Source of the DNA: Paraglomus occultum
Taxonomy: Eukaryota; Glomeromycota; Glomeromycetes; Paraglomerales; Paraglomeraceae
Assembly: GCA_910592205.1 (NCBI GenBank)
Contig: CAJVPJ010000585.1
Span: 1-21,485 of the forward strand
Direction: 5' to 3'
DNA length: 21,485 nt
Position 1 is the first letter of the stretch; each line of letters starts with the position of its first letter. The translations under genes were made by a program, and so were the position numbers. The notes under the pieces are model-generated. The model worked only from the letters and a program-made list of their open reading frames with translations, did not search any database and was not told the DNA's origin. Positions 11,034 through 20,741 of the stretch are shown here, in pieces.

Positions 11034-11462
11034 GGAATACCTATAGATAAAGAAAGAATACCAGTCTGCAACCAATCGTCTTTCTATCAGGTCGAGTCAA
11101 AGAAGCATGCAACGTTACGGCTGGATATCATCTGATGCAGGCCATATTTATCAGCTGACATATGTGGACTGGTTGATGTCGTTTTAACGCATCCTTTAGA
11201 TGATCGCCTAAAGAACACTTTTGCTGCTGCGAAACTTTATATGTACCGCGGAGCTGTTCGTTATCAAAGGCAGTTTATACTGTAATGTCATGGAAATGCA
11301 GTTTGTAAATTTAAAGTCGAGTCGTCAAACACTGTGCCGCGGTAATATCGAAAACTTTATTGTATTGATCGAATTCAAAACCAGTCTCTTTCTCAAACCA
11401 ATATTCGTGAAGCTATCGAATTTATTGGAATCGCATGGAACCAGGTAACACCGAGACAATAA
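11034..11462 (+). pseudogene. Stop-interrupted reading frame, probable gene fragment
   Basis: One frame runs 143 codons with only three internal stops, TGA at 11133, TAA at 11283 and TAA at 11343, and stays protein-like throughout. Its pieces include GIPIDKERIPVCNQSS, ADICGLVDVVLTHPLDDR, AAAKLYMYRGAVRYQRQF and NIREAIEFIGIAWNQ. The last piece is followed by a GTAACA donor-like site. Plausible introns do not remove the stops. All three could arise from CGA or CAA codons by single C-to-T changes. I do not recognise the protein, and chance is not excluded. Confidence 0.35.
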
Positions 11463-12538
11463 CACACGCTTGGCAAAAAACGGGTATCCATCTAATAGGA
11501 TCACAGTCGTCGAAACTGAAGAAGGTTCCGTCTCTGTACATTATATGCTGGTAACTGAGTTGATTATTGCAACAATATAGGAGAAGAATTGTCAGAATCA
11601 GAGGACTTTCTATTAGCCAAATTCATTCTCATAAACGAGCTATTATAATTAATCAAGATGGTGACAATGAACTTGACATTGATATTACTTTTTTATCTAA
11701 CTTAAAGCTGAAGAGAATAATTGAAACTAAAGATCAGAATACATTACATAGTAAATATACAGCAAACAAGTTTACCATTAAATTAAAATTTGTTAAATTA
11801 CAATATTATTATGCCAGAATGAACTGTAACTAACATTTAACTTATTGAGGCTAACTTTTTATTTTGCCTAAAATTACAGTATGATTAATATCTCTATGAA
11901 TATGAAACTAATTTACATTAAATCTACTATTATTATAGAACCAAAGAATTATTATTATAGCACAATTAGAAGCATTCTTAAAAAAGCTCAATATCAAGGA
12001 GAAAAAATTACTTATGAAATTTACCAACAAGAACATAAATATAAAATAAAAATCAATAAATGAGCATTAACACCAACACATGATGAACCAAAAAGATGTG
12101 AATGTAAAACCTTCTTGCCAACATACAACACCTTCACTGATTGAATGACCTGTCAAGGGAAGTTTGTTCTTTATTATTATTATTATTGATAAAGACTGCA
12201 CAAGCGCATTCATTGAGTATTGATTATATTAATATTTCACTACTTTGACACATGTAAAAATAATTCAATTTTTTGTAAGCATAAATTTTATTATTTTGAT
12301 TACTATTATTGAATGTATGCACTCTTGAAAATATAAATAATACTAAATGCACCAAAGTGATTGCATGAGAGGAAAATACTCCAAAGCCATTGATAAGTAT
12401 TACTATTACTATTACTTATTACTGTTAATAATATTCTTATTTATTATTTTATACAATTCAACCCTTTTACTTTCCCTTATTATTATTTTTTTTCTCTTTA
12501 CCTCTAAGCCATTTTCATAAAATATACAAACCTTATTA
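11463..12538. other. AT-rich region with two short open frames of doubtful meaning
   Basis: Frames at 11567-11833 and 11881-12063 are Lys/Ile/Asn/Tyr-rich, as expected from base composition. The second keeps a protein-like reading beyond its stop to about 12186, with only TGA interruptions at 12061, 12142 and 12187. The rest is low-complexity AT sequence, including a TTA/TAT repeat at about 12171-12188, directly before the Tc1 insertion. No gene is supported. Confidence 0.3.
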
Positions 12539-12570
12539 CAGTAGTGGCGGAAAATAATGAGAATTTTATG
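12539..12570 (+). repeat. Left terminal inverted repeat of the Tc1/mariner element
   Basis: 32 bp, exactly complementary to 13746-13777. It is preceded by the TA target dinucleotide. Confidence 0.95.
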
Positions 12571-12732
12571 TAATCGCTTTATTTAATATTTACACGTTCC
12601 CTGGTTTATTTATTATGGAAAAAATATATTAATATATAGAAAGTTACACCAGATACTAAATTTATAAATAAAAATAATGTTTGAACTAACAACGCGTTCT
12701 TTGTTTACTTTCATAATTTTTTTTTGTTAAAA

Positions 12733-13704
12733 ATGCCTAAGCAATTTACTTTGATATTGACCCAAAGGCGATCAGTAATAATAATAATAAGATAACACAT
12801 ATTCCTATATCTACTTTATACAAATATATCAAAAAACTTTCAATAACAGCGTCCCTGAAACCCAAATCCCGCCCAGGAAGGCCAAAAAAACTTACTGCGG
12901 AAAAGCGCATACATCTTGGAAAACTAGCAAGTTCAAAAAAATGTGCTAGTAGTAAAGAAATTGCTCACGTGCTTAACCAACCTTAATATTGCACCACGAA
13001 CAGTCCGTGAGAACCTCTACAACCTCGGCTATCGCGTTTGTGTACCAGTTTCAGTACCAATGTTAACAGCCAATGCAAAGGATTATCGCGTCAAATGGGC
13101 AAAGTCTCATATTAATAAACATTGGATAGAAGTCGTCTTTTCTGATGAGACAACCTTCCAATTATTTCGCAATACTACTTTAGTAAGATATAAAGTGGAA
13201 CAAGAAAAGCCGCGGCGTGCAATTGTCAAACATCCACTCAAGATTCATGCTTGGGGTGCTTTCTGTTCACAGAGAGTTGTCGGATTTCATTGTTTTACCG
13301 AAAACATGAATGGGGAGCTTTACCGGAAAATGTTAATGGAAAATCTTTTCTCTAATGCTTCAAACCTATTGGGGGAAATCATGGATTTTTCCAACAAGAC
13401 AACGACCCCAAGCACACTGCCAGGTTAACAAAGGAACTTCTGAAAGAAACATGTCCAAAGGTTCTCGATTGGCCTTCTTACTCACCCGACTTAAACCCTA
13501 TAGAAAATAATGAAAAAAAGGGTAGAAAAGAAGGTAAATCAACGTATTTTACCAAAAAAATCAATTGGATTAGGTGATTTTTTACGGATTATTCGACTAG
13601 AATGGGATAGCATCGATAAATCTATTCTATCGAATTTATGTTCTGGAATGAAAACGCGTTTAGAAACTGTTATTGAAAAAGGGGGTTTAACAATCGACCA
13701 TTAG
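12733..13704 (+). pseudogene. Tc1-family (DD34E) transposase, broken by several frame disruptions
   Basis: The ATG at 12733 starts MPKQFTL..TQRRSV, the usual Tc1 N-terminus, but meets a stop after 20 codons in an AAT microsatellite, where the helix-turn-helix region seems partly lost. The reading resumes with STLYKYIKKL, the GRPKK linker motif and LGKLASSKKC. A shift near 12985 leads into NIAPRTVRENLYNLGYRVC and the catalytic part: first Asp in VVFSDETTF, then another shift near 13385, second Asp in [13 protein letters not shown], and Glu in SPDLNPIEN. Exactly 34 residues separate the second Asp and the Glu. A last disruption near 13508 precedes the C-terminus (stop at 13702-13704). All three catalytic residues survive, but no full protein can be made from this copy. 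Confidence 0.92.
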
Positions 13705-13745
13705 ATTTTTATTTTCATAAATTTACATTATTACTTATGTGCAGA

Positions 13746-13777
13746 CATAAAATTCTCATTATTTTCCGCCACTACTG
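13746..13777 (-). repeat. Right terminal inverted repeat of the Tc1/mariner element
   Basis: 32 bp, perfect inverse of the left end. It is followed by TA at 13778-13779. Confidence 0.95.
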
Positions 13778-13985
13778 TACATGCTTTACTATATATCCTT
13801 GTTCAGCTGTCATTCGACAGAAGCTTAGGTACAGGTGCATAATAATAATAATAAAATAAGGGCACCTCGTTAACGTCACATGATCAAACCACATGACATT
13901 TTAGTAACCTTATCATTTCTCAAAGGAATCAGATGCCTTGCGATGAAAGAAGCTAGGGCTTTCCAACAGCCCGCCAACAACAATA

Positions 13986-16714
13986 ATGGAATACCCTAGT
14001 ATTCAAATGCCTACGCCTCAGATCGCCACTCAATCTTCTGCTACCTCTTCGCCTCTTAATGCTCCACGACAGTCTCCCGCATCCCCTCAAAAGAGAGGTT
14101 CGGGCAGTCCAGTAAGTACAGATCTTCCGACGGTAACCCTGTTTCGTCAGCTCTCTGTAACAACTTTCTTACAATTTTATCCCAGATGAGCAATATCGAA
14201 CAATCAGTAACAAAGTTACTGGTATGCACCAAGCAACTTTTAGAAGGGTTAACTGCCTGGAGCCAAAAGCGAACAACGGAACAACAGGTATCGGACATAT
14301 ACGTCAAACTGATTGGAGAATTCCACGGAGTATGTCATGTCTTCAATCGGGTGGGACTCGAAACAAGGTGAGTTGCGTTCGTTGCATTTCACGTCTTCAA
14401 TAGAGCCCTCACTTGCGTTCAAGAATTCAACTTGGCGTGGTGTGTTTGTGTATCTCAGCTTTGCACTTTCAAATTTTCAAAACCAGTGACCTGAAAGACA
14501 TACCCGAAGAACTCCGTAAATGCCTCGAAAAAGCCTTAAGCGAGGAAGCCTCCCCAGAATCCCTGGAACAGTACCTTCCTCAAATCCGTGACGTTATAAT
14601 TTCTCTTCTCCAAGGTCTTAAAGCTAACCAAGCTCTATATCGACAAAGAATGGGGATTTCGGAAACTACTCGACTAACACGGCAAATGACAACTGGGAGT
14701 ATGACATCTGGATCTGGGTCTGGGTCTGGGTCTGGATCCGGATCCGGACCCTCTCGAACGTGGTCATCACCGGGCACGCTGCAATCGGATGCTGGTCTAT
14801 CAGATGCTTCTCCAAATTCTACCTTAAAACGAAACATAAGCGCACCGTCGAGGAATAATTTCGTTGGCACTTCTGATCCGCTCGCTGCATTGAAGAAAAG
14901 CGATGTTTTGGAAAGACGAGCCTCAAAAAGGCAGTCGGCATACGTGATGAAATCAACTAGGGACGCAAGACGAGGTGGTGTAAGAGGTCCACAGGAGATG
15001 TATGGGAGATCAATTGGACCAAAGATATTGGAGGTTAAAGAGGAATTGGATGAGACAATAGAAGAAAGGGAAAATGGGAATATAGATAGCGAGAAGGCGA
15101 ATGTGGAGGTTAAAGTGGATGGAGAGTCAAAGGAAGTGATAGAGGAAGAGTTTCAGGAAGCTTCGGAAACTAATCAGCTACCGGAGATTAAAGTTATGGA
15201 TAACCTTGGTTTGTATTTATTGCGCAACTCAATACTACATATGCGATTATATACTTATACAAGTCCGATTCATTAATACTATAATGAAATTAGATGATTC
15301 GACGAAAAAGATGTTGACGTTGTTTCTTCAAGTTGGCAAACAAGTTAAAAAAGTATCCTACGACGGAGACATGAGTATCCCGGCCTTAAGAATGTTATTT
15401 ATCGAAAAATTCGAATATAATCCGGGTTTAGATGATTTCCCAAATATTTACATAAAGGATTCCAAGCTTGATATACTCTACGAATTGGAGAATCTGGATG
15501 AAGTAAAAGATAATTCAGTCTTGGCATTGAACGTTGAAAGTAAGATGGTTTTATTACCAAACATTTGACACATATTACCATACTAAAGTTATTTCTCTTT
15601 ATCAACAGCTCTCGAACAGGTTAAGAAACATTTTGATCAGAGTATTGAGAACCTTACAAAAGAAATTCGTGATATTAAAAAGACGTTCACTGAGAATGCC
15701 GAGTTATTGCGCCGTGGAAGCGTATTACTAACAAATGCAAATAACCAACGACCTACCCCATCGGAGACACAGTTCCGAGAAATAGCTCGTAAGATGTTGG
15801 CTAACGTAAGAAATAAGGAAGACAAAACATTACAACATCCTAGTAAAGAACACTTAGTAGAAAAAATAACAAACGAATTACGTTCTCAATATGATGAGAT
15901 CCGGAATCTCCGTAGGGATCTCGGTATAATGCGTCAGCTGTATAATGACTTCCGGGGTGGTACCACTTCCCTCATACATTCTCTGTCTGAAAAAACCACA
16001 GCTATTAAAGAATTCGCTCTGACTAATGTTGGTGGTGCAAGAGCGTTTATTGATAGTGGCAAAGCTAAACTGGACGAGAGATCTAAAAATCTTTTGAAAC
16101 GAATGGACGCGCTACAAGACATTATAGATGAACTGAAAGCCGATGTCACACAACGTAAATGGCGTCCGCGTTCATCGTCCATGGACCATATACAGAAGGA
16201 ATCGGCTGCTATCGCTCAAGAACTTGAATCATTAGCACAGTATGTCAAAACAATTAAACCAATGTGGAAGAAGACGTGGGAGGAGGAATTACAGACTATT
16301 GTGGAGGAACAAAAATTCCTTAATCATCAAGAAGAATTGGTTGAAGACATGCAGGATGACCACGATAAAATGTCTGAAGTTTTCAATCACATACTGAAAG
16401 TTGTTGAGATTCTATCAAAGAAAAAGCCAGAATTCCGTGTTGCGCCACATGAGGAAGGGTTTGAGGGGTTGAAGACCGTCATGCAAGAAGTACGTAGCAT
16501 ATCGCCCAATTCAGACAAACGGCTTAGAGCTTTGGAGCAAGCCGAGAAGGCACGCGAACGAGAACTCGCCAATCGGATAGACGAGTTCGAAGCCGAACTG
16601 AGCGAATTCGTAGCTCAGAACAAACTGAAGAAGACGGGTGGTGCAGAAGAAGTTGAGCGAGTGCGACAAAAGAAGAATGAGGATAATTTGAAGGAATTGT
16701 TTAAGAAGAAATAA
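13986..16714 (+). CDS. BUD6: Bud6/Aip3-like actin-interacting polarity protein (five exons)
   Basis: Exons 13986-14111, 14186-14367, 14487-15208, 15264-15539 and 15609-16714 join in frame to 803 codons, close to yeast Bud6 (788). Bud6 binds monomeric actin and formins, promotes actin-cable assembly at sites of polarised growth and helps organise the cell tip. Residues 43-170 hold the conserved N-terminal part (SVTKLLVCTKQLLEGLTAWS, DIYVKL, SDLKDIPEELRKCLEKALSE). A variable middle follows with a Ser-Gly repeat (177-190) and an acidic stretch. The AIP3 C-terminal region starts near 358 with TLFLQVGKQVKKVSYDGDMS, then IPALRMLFIEKF, and continues to the end as long coiled coil, including the Trp-rich YVKTIKPMWKKTWEEELQ and a Lys-rich C-terminus. 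Donors are GTAAGT, GTGAGT, GTTTGT and GTAAGA. The third junction is the least certain because the donor is weak. The stop is TAA at 16712-16714. Confidence 0.93.
14707..14748 (+). repeat. Coding Ser-Gly dipeptide repeat in the BUD6-like gene
   Basis: Seven Ser-Gly pairs are encoded by a TCTGGG/TCTGGA/TCCGGA hexanucleotide repeat, at residues 177-190. The tract sits in the variable linker between the N-terminal part and the AIP3 domain and is probably length-polymorphic. Confidence 0.9.
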
Positions 16715-16828
16715 GAGGCCTGAAGGTGGAAGAGGATTTGCAATGATCGATAGTAAATTGCCATGCCCTCCGTGGGGACTTGTAATACAACTAAATTCCT
16801 GCTGTAAATCAGAAACAATTAATATTAC

Positions 16829-16834
16829 AATAAA
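16829..16834 (+). promoter_or_regulatory. Poly(A) signal of the BUD6-like gene
   Basis: AATAAA, 115 nt after the stop codon, in AT-rich sequence. It is the first canonical hexamer downstream. Confidence 0.55.
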
Positions 16835-17985
16835 TAGCAATAACAAAATATAAGCAATAACAAAATATAAACAGATAGCCCGCATTTTCCTAATCAATAT
16901 ATAATAAAATTCATCTTTTGATTCATGCGTAATGTGGTTAACATGATACAGTCGACCCCCTCTCATACGGTCACATTTTCATAGTGATTTACCTCCTTCA
17001 CAATCACCCGATCTTTACTATTCACAATATGAAAAAAACCCCCCTTTGTAGTCACCAACTATTTACTGTATGTTACATTCAAATAGAAAATATTGATTTA
17101 CAAGTCGAAACGTCAAAAAATGTCCAAGTGGTTATGTAAAACGCGATCTCGACCATACACACAACACACCACAACACTTTTATTCCTTCCTATCTATATA
17201 CAACGTCAGAAAGTCCTGAATTATGTCTCGAAATTCGATCGATCGAAGTAACTGCATACCACATTATACCCCGAACAGAATTTCCTAATTGGCATCGGCA
17301 CGGTTAACTCTGTCGGGAGATACAAATCTCACATTCAAAATTCAACAATTCCTTCCCACACATCTAATTTTACCGATCTTTCTCCTCAAGACATCAAATT
17401 CCACAACATAGGCCATAAACATCTTATGCTTTCATAGACAATATAACTGACTTGACATATCTCACTGCTGTCGGAGGGATCAGCGGGAGATCCAGTTTTT
17501 CTGGCGAATTGTTGGAAAGCACGCGATATGACTTATTTATCTGTCAGCGGAACGCCGCTCATTACAGATACCACTGTATCATATGACGTAAGTGGGTAAA
17601 AACGGATCACAAGGCTCATTCGAACGTTCCCCACAAAATAAATATCTCTTAAGTCTACCACCCAGATAGTAGAGTAAAAGTCGACGGCGCAATTGATTAT
17701 ACGAGAACACTCTATACTGTGACGTTCAAAGCTCCAATTTTGTCATTCTAAAATCAACCGTTACATCAACAAACGACAAAATAGTAACAACACTAACACC
17801 AACGACAACACCAAAAACAAACCTCTGCCAGATTCAATGCAATTCGCGCAATTGCTGCAGAGAAATCTGCACAAATTAAAAAAGAACTAACAGAAACCTC
17901 TTCCCCAGCAAACAACAACCACTATCCTACTTTGCAAATAGATCCTCACTATAAAACTACCAAACTAACAAAAACGCATCTCTAG

Positions 17986-17991
17986 TTTATT
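17986..17991 (-). promoter_or_regulatory. Poly(A) signal of the minus-strand ten-exon gene
   Basis: AATAAA on the minus strand, about 87 nt past the TGA stop at 18079-18081. This is a normal distance. Confidence 0.5.
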
Positions 17992-18078
17992 CTAACTCTC
18001 ACACAGTCATTTGATGAGCAAGATGTCTGTAGTCATAGAGCCCATTCCATGTTGCAAGTCATACTAATTGAATATTTC

Positions 18079-20741
18079 TCATCCAAGCAACTGCTTTAGC
18101 TGTGGTGAATTGGGGAAATCAGTCATAAATTGCATTTGTAGTGGGGGTGTGAATGCTTGCTTGCGTCTTTTTAAATCTGCAGCCAGTTTGCAAACCCGTT
18201 TCTGTATGTAATTATAATTGTAACAATACTGGTTTTAGTTTCAAAAGAATGATTATTATTATTATATATTACACTATCCTGAACCATTTATACCTCTAAT
18301 GCTACAAAGTGGCTAAATGTTGATTCCACTAATGGCATTGAAACCTTATCTGTTGCAAGTTTGGTTGTGTGAAAATTCCATGAGCAATACAATCCATATT
18401 TAAAGTCCATAAAATAGGATTCAACTAGGTTGCCTAGACAAGATCAAATGTGTCAAGTATTAGTATTGTATACATTGGCAAGCCAGCAGAGCATCTCACA
18501 TACCCATATTTGTAAATAGCCCTACTTCACCTGGGCCACCTTTCAAATTTAATTGCTGGTTTAGTGCTTTTTTGGCCCTTAAGTGTGTCTTTACAAAATC
18601 TTTCTTCTTTTGGAGTGGAGTGTACCCCAGAGGTTTAACCTCAGACACAAGAACTGGTATTTCATCAACGATGCAAGCAAAATCTGGTCTTTTCTTACTG
18701 CCCTTAACAGCATGGTTGAGTTGAACCTCATAATCTTTGTGAGACCGCTTAAATACAGCACTCAGGTGTGGATACAACAAATCACAGAAATGTTTTTCCT
18801 CGGATGACATTTTTGATGGGGAAACTTGAGGAAGATCGCGACTAAAGCATTAAGTTATGATAATATATATGTTGTAATTAGCCTTTTTTTTTTTCGGAAA
18901 GAAGTGAAAGTCCACCTACAGCTTATTAAATGCGGAAGCTGCTGCTCTGCTTATTTCAGAATTATCAGGATAAACATAACTATCCTCATCCAGCACATGT
19001 TTTTGTGCTGCCTCATGCAGGGTGGCAGATATAGATGGTGGGATTATTGGCCGTTCTATTATACACGGCTTGCTTCGAATGATAGTATCCCATTCGCTGG
19101 ACGTAAATTCTGCTGCATACGGGCATGAAGGGGACAGAACAAATATCGATGATAGCGCCCTGAAATTTGAATTATGTGAGTATATAGTCTTAACATTCAT
19201 GCTTTAAACATTAATAACACTCACAAAATGTCATATGGCGAATCCATCCATGATAATCCTTCATTTTTTACCCTATCAATCACATTGCGTTGGTGTAGCC
19301 GGAATCTCCGCGTTATGTTGATGTCTTCAACTTTCCACTGAAATATATAAGTACATCAGACATGTGGAAAAAAATGAGAAACGATAAGATTCAATCCATC
19401 ACAAACCTCAATCAAGGGCACCATATCTATGATCCTTGCAAGATCCTCCAGATCAACTTCGATCTGTTCAGGTTTTTCCTCCTCACTTTCGTGTTTCCCA
19501 TCATCAATATCTCCAGGTGCAGGAGTGCACACATCTTCAGAAGTTTTCCTATGCTGCATGATAAGATAAAGAAAATAAGATTCATAAAATTGTTTAACTT
19601 AGATAGTAAGTTTTTCTCAAGACCGCTATAACACGTGATTACCTCCTGGCTTTCCATACAATCTATATGGTGGACCTCTTCATGTTGATCACAGTCACGA
19701 AGGTTAGGCGGGCGCTTAAAAATGGGATAGCTTTCCTCTGCAGGTCGTTGTCGTTTCCTTTCATTCTTTTGTAAATTCCGTGTTAGAAACGTTTCATTTT
19801 ATCCCATCGACAATTATTTTATCGATATTAATTTTACCAGCAGTCATTGTACCGATAATTATTTTGCAAACATTTTAGCCGGTACTTGTAAGAGGAAAAT
19901 AGACACAAAAAACCCAAACATCATTTGCACATACCACAATATTGCCAGAGATTAAGTTTTGTACGGCCGTTTGAAATACCTGGTTCGTGTACATGGTCGC
20001 TCCTTCGAAAACGCTTCGTAACGCCTGGGTCTAATGTGATGGATAGTAGTATCTGTACATGGACTAACGTGGTATAAATATTTTCCTGGGAAGTTACCTT
20101 CGAACATTCGAGTTGTTCTTTTTCGGATTTTTGGGTTTCGACCATCTTCCAAAAGGCCTCGACATCTTCCAAATTACGATGATTCTTTCTTACCAAAAGA
20201 AAAATATAAACATGTTAGAATTATTTCCGTTTATAAATAGCAAAGCCACATTTAATGGAGGACTCTTCAAGGCAGAACAACGATCACGAAGATCGTTGAA
20301 GGGCAACACGAAGCTTGCTCCACCAGCATAACGATCACGAAGCATCATAAAGAGAACAACACGAAGCTTGTTCTCCGTAGTCATGGGTAGAAAACCTTTA
20401 CTGCCCTTGAATATCCCTTTACCCACAACGATCACGAAGCATCATAAAGAGAACAACACGAAGCTTGTTCTCCGTAGCCATGGGCAGAAACATTGAATTT
20501 ACAGTTCCAAAAAAAAAGGAATACTTGCACTAAAGACGCCGAGAAGACGTTCCGCATATACTTTAGCCTGCTCCGATCCTTTCTCCAGCTGGTAGTCTAG
20601 AGACCTTCTCAGAACGAGGGCTTCGGTTTTAAACGATGCACTGAACTCTCCTCGACTCTGGCGGTGTCTGTAAAAATCTACAAAGCGCCAGTTTTTAGGG
20701 TCAACTTCGTAGAAATAGGAGTCACACTTTGCATTTGACAT
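18079..20741 (-). CDS. Unrecognised 547-residue protein with a PD-(D/E)XK nuclease-like motif (ten exons)
   Basis: In transcript order the exons are 20741-20503, 20188-20098, 20024-19935, 19765-19643, 19553-19407, 19337-19225, 19159-18920, 18841-18504, 18433-18294 and 18201-18079. They total 1644 nt with every phase agreeing and one stop (TGA) at the end. The N-terminus is basic and aromatic (SYFYEVDPKNWRFVDFYRH). A basic, NLS-like NERKRQR begins residue 141, and an acidic stretch (GKHESEEEKPEQIEVDLED) follows. Exon 8 holds the notable part: KDYEVQLNHAV, KKRPDFACIVDEIPVLVSEVK, with Asp401, Glu415 and Lys417 in a D-x13-E-x-K pattern, as in PD-(D/E)XK nucleases, followed by a Lys-rich helix. 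Exon 1 is the least certain, because its intron is 314 nt and repeat-filled and needs a donor after FFLEL. I do not know a named family; nuclease activity is inferred from the motif alone. Confidence 0.8.
20278..20298. other. Perfect 8-bp stem-loop within the repeat region
   Basis: CAACGATC, a 5-nt loop ACGAA, then GATCGTTG. It lies at the edge of the diverged repeat copy. It could fold in intronic RNA; no function is evident. Confidence 0.5.
20278..20490. repeat. Three-copy repeat in the first intron of the ten-exon gene
   Basis: Copies at 20330-20393 and 20427-20490 are 64 nt each and differ at only two positions (T/C changes near the end). A shorter diverged copy lies at 20278-20320. All share AACGATCACGAAG and ACACGAAGCTTG. 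Read on the minus strand, the two good copies each encode an ATG-started peptide beginning M(A/T)TENKLRVVLF. They fall in the intron at 20502-20189, so the peptide may be incidental. Confidence 0.85.

Larger units (their letters stand above)
12539..13777 (+). mobile_element. Complete Tc1/mariner DNA transposon with dead transposase
   Basis: The 1239-bp element is bounded by perfect 32-bp terminal inverted repeats (12539-12570 and 13746-13777, outer end CAGTAGTGGCGGAAAATAAT) and flanked on both sides by TA (12537-12538 and 13778-13779), the target duplication of the superfamily. Between them lies a plus-strand transposase remnant with the DD34E signature. Left flank to ORF start is about 195 nt. 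The element sits in AT-rich sequence about 200 nt upstream of the BUD6-like gene. Confidence 0.93.
16715..18078. other. Convergent intergenic region
   Basis: This separates the plus-strand BUD6-like gene from the minus-strand gene that follows. Both 3' ends point into it. A 150-nt plus-strand stretch near 17825-17985 reads as protein-like (contains RFNAIRAIAAEKSAQ and KKELTETSSP) without start or upstream continuity, and may be a fragment of a lost gene or element. Nothing else was identified. Confidence 0.45.

Noticed and set aside
11034-12189. Reassigned stop codons (non-standard nuclear code)
   Set aside because: The RhoGAP, BUD6 and ten-exon genes are uninterrupted and end at ordinary TAA or TGA stops. 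Internal stops appear only in doubtful frames.
12774-12792. AAT and similar trinucleotide runs (also near 12171, 13839 and 18251) as separate features
   Set aside because: Short simple repeats expected in AT-rich DNA, noted only where they affect a gene or element.
14413-14486. Start of a separate gene at 14413
   Set aside because: The codons before 14487 are intron sequence. The AG at 14485-14486 joins exon 2 in phase and restores the conserved SDLKDIPEEL.
16511-16966. 151-codon minus-strand ORF
   Set aside because: Antisense shadow of the last BUD6 exon extended into the 3' flank.
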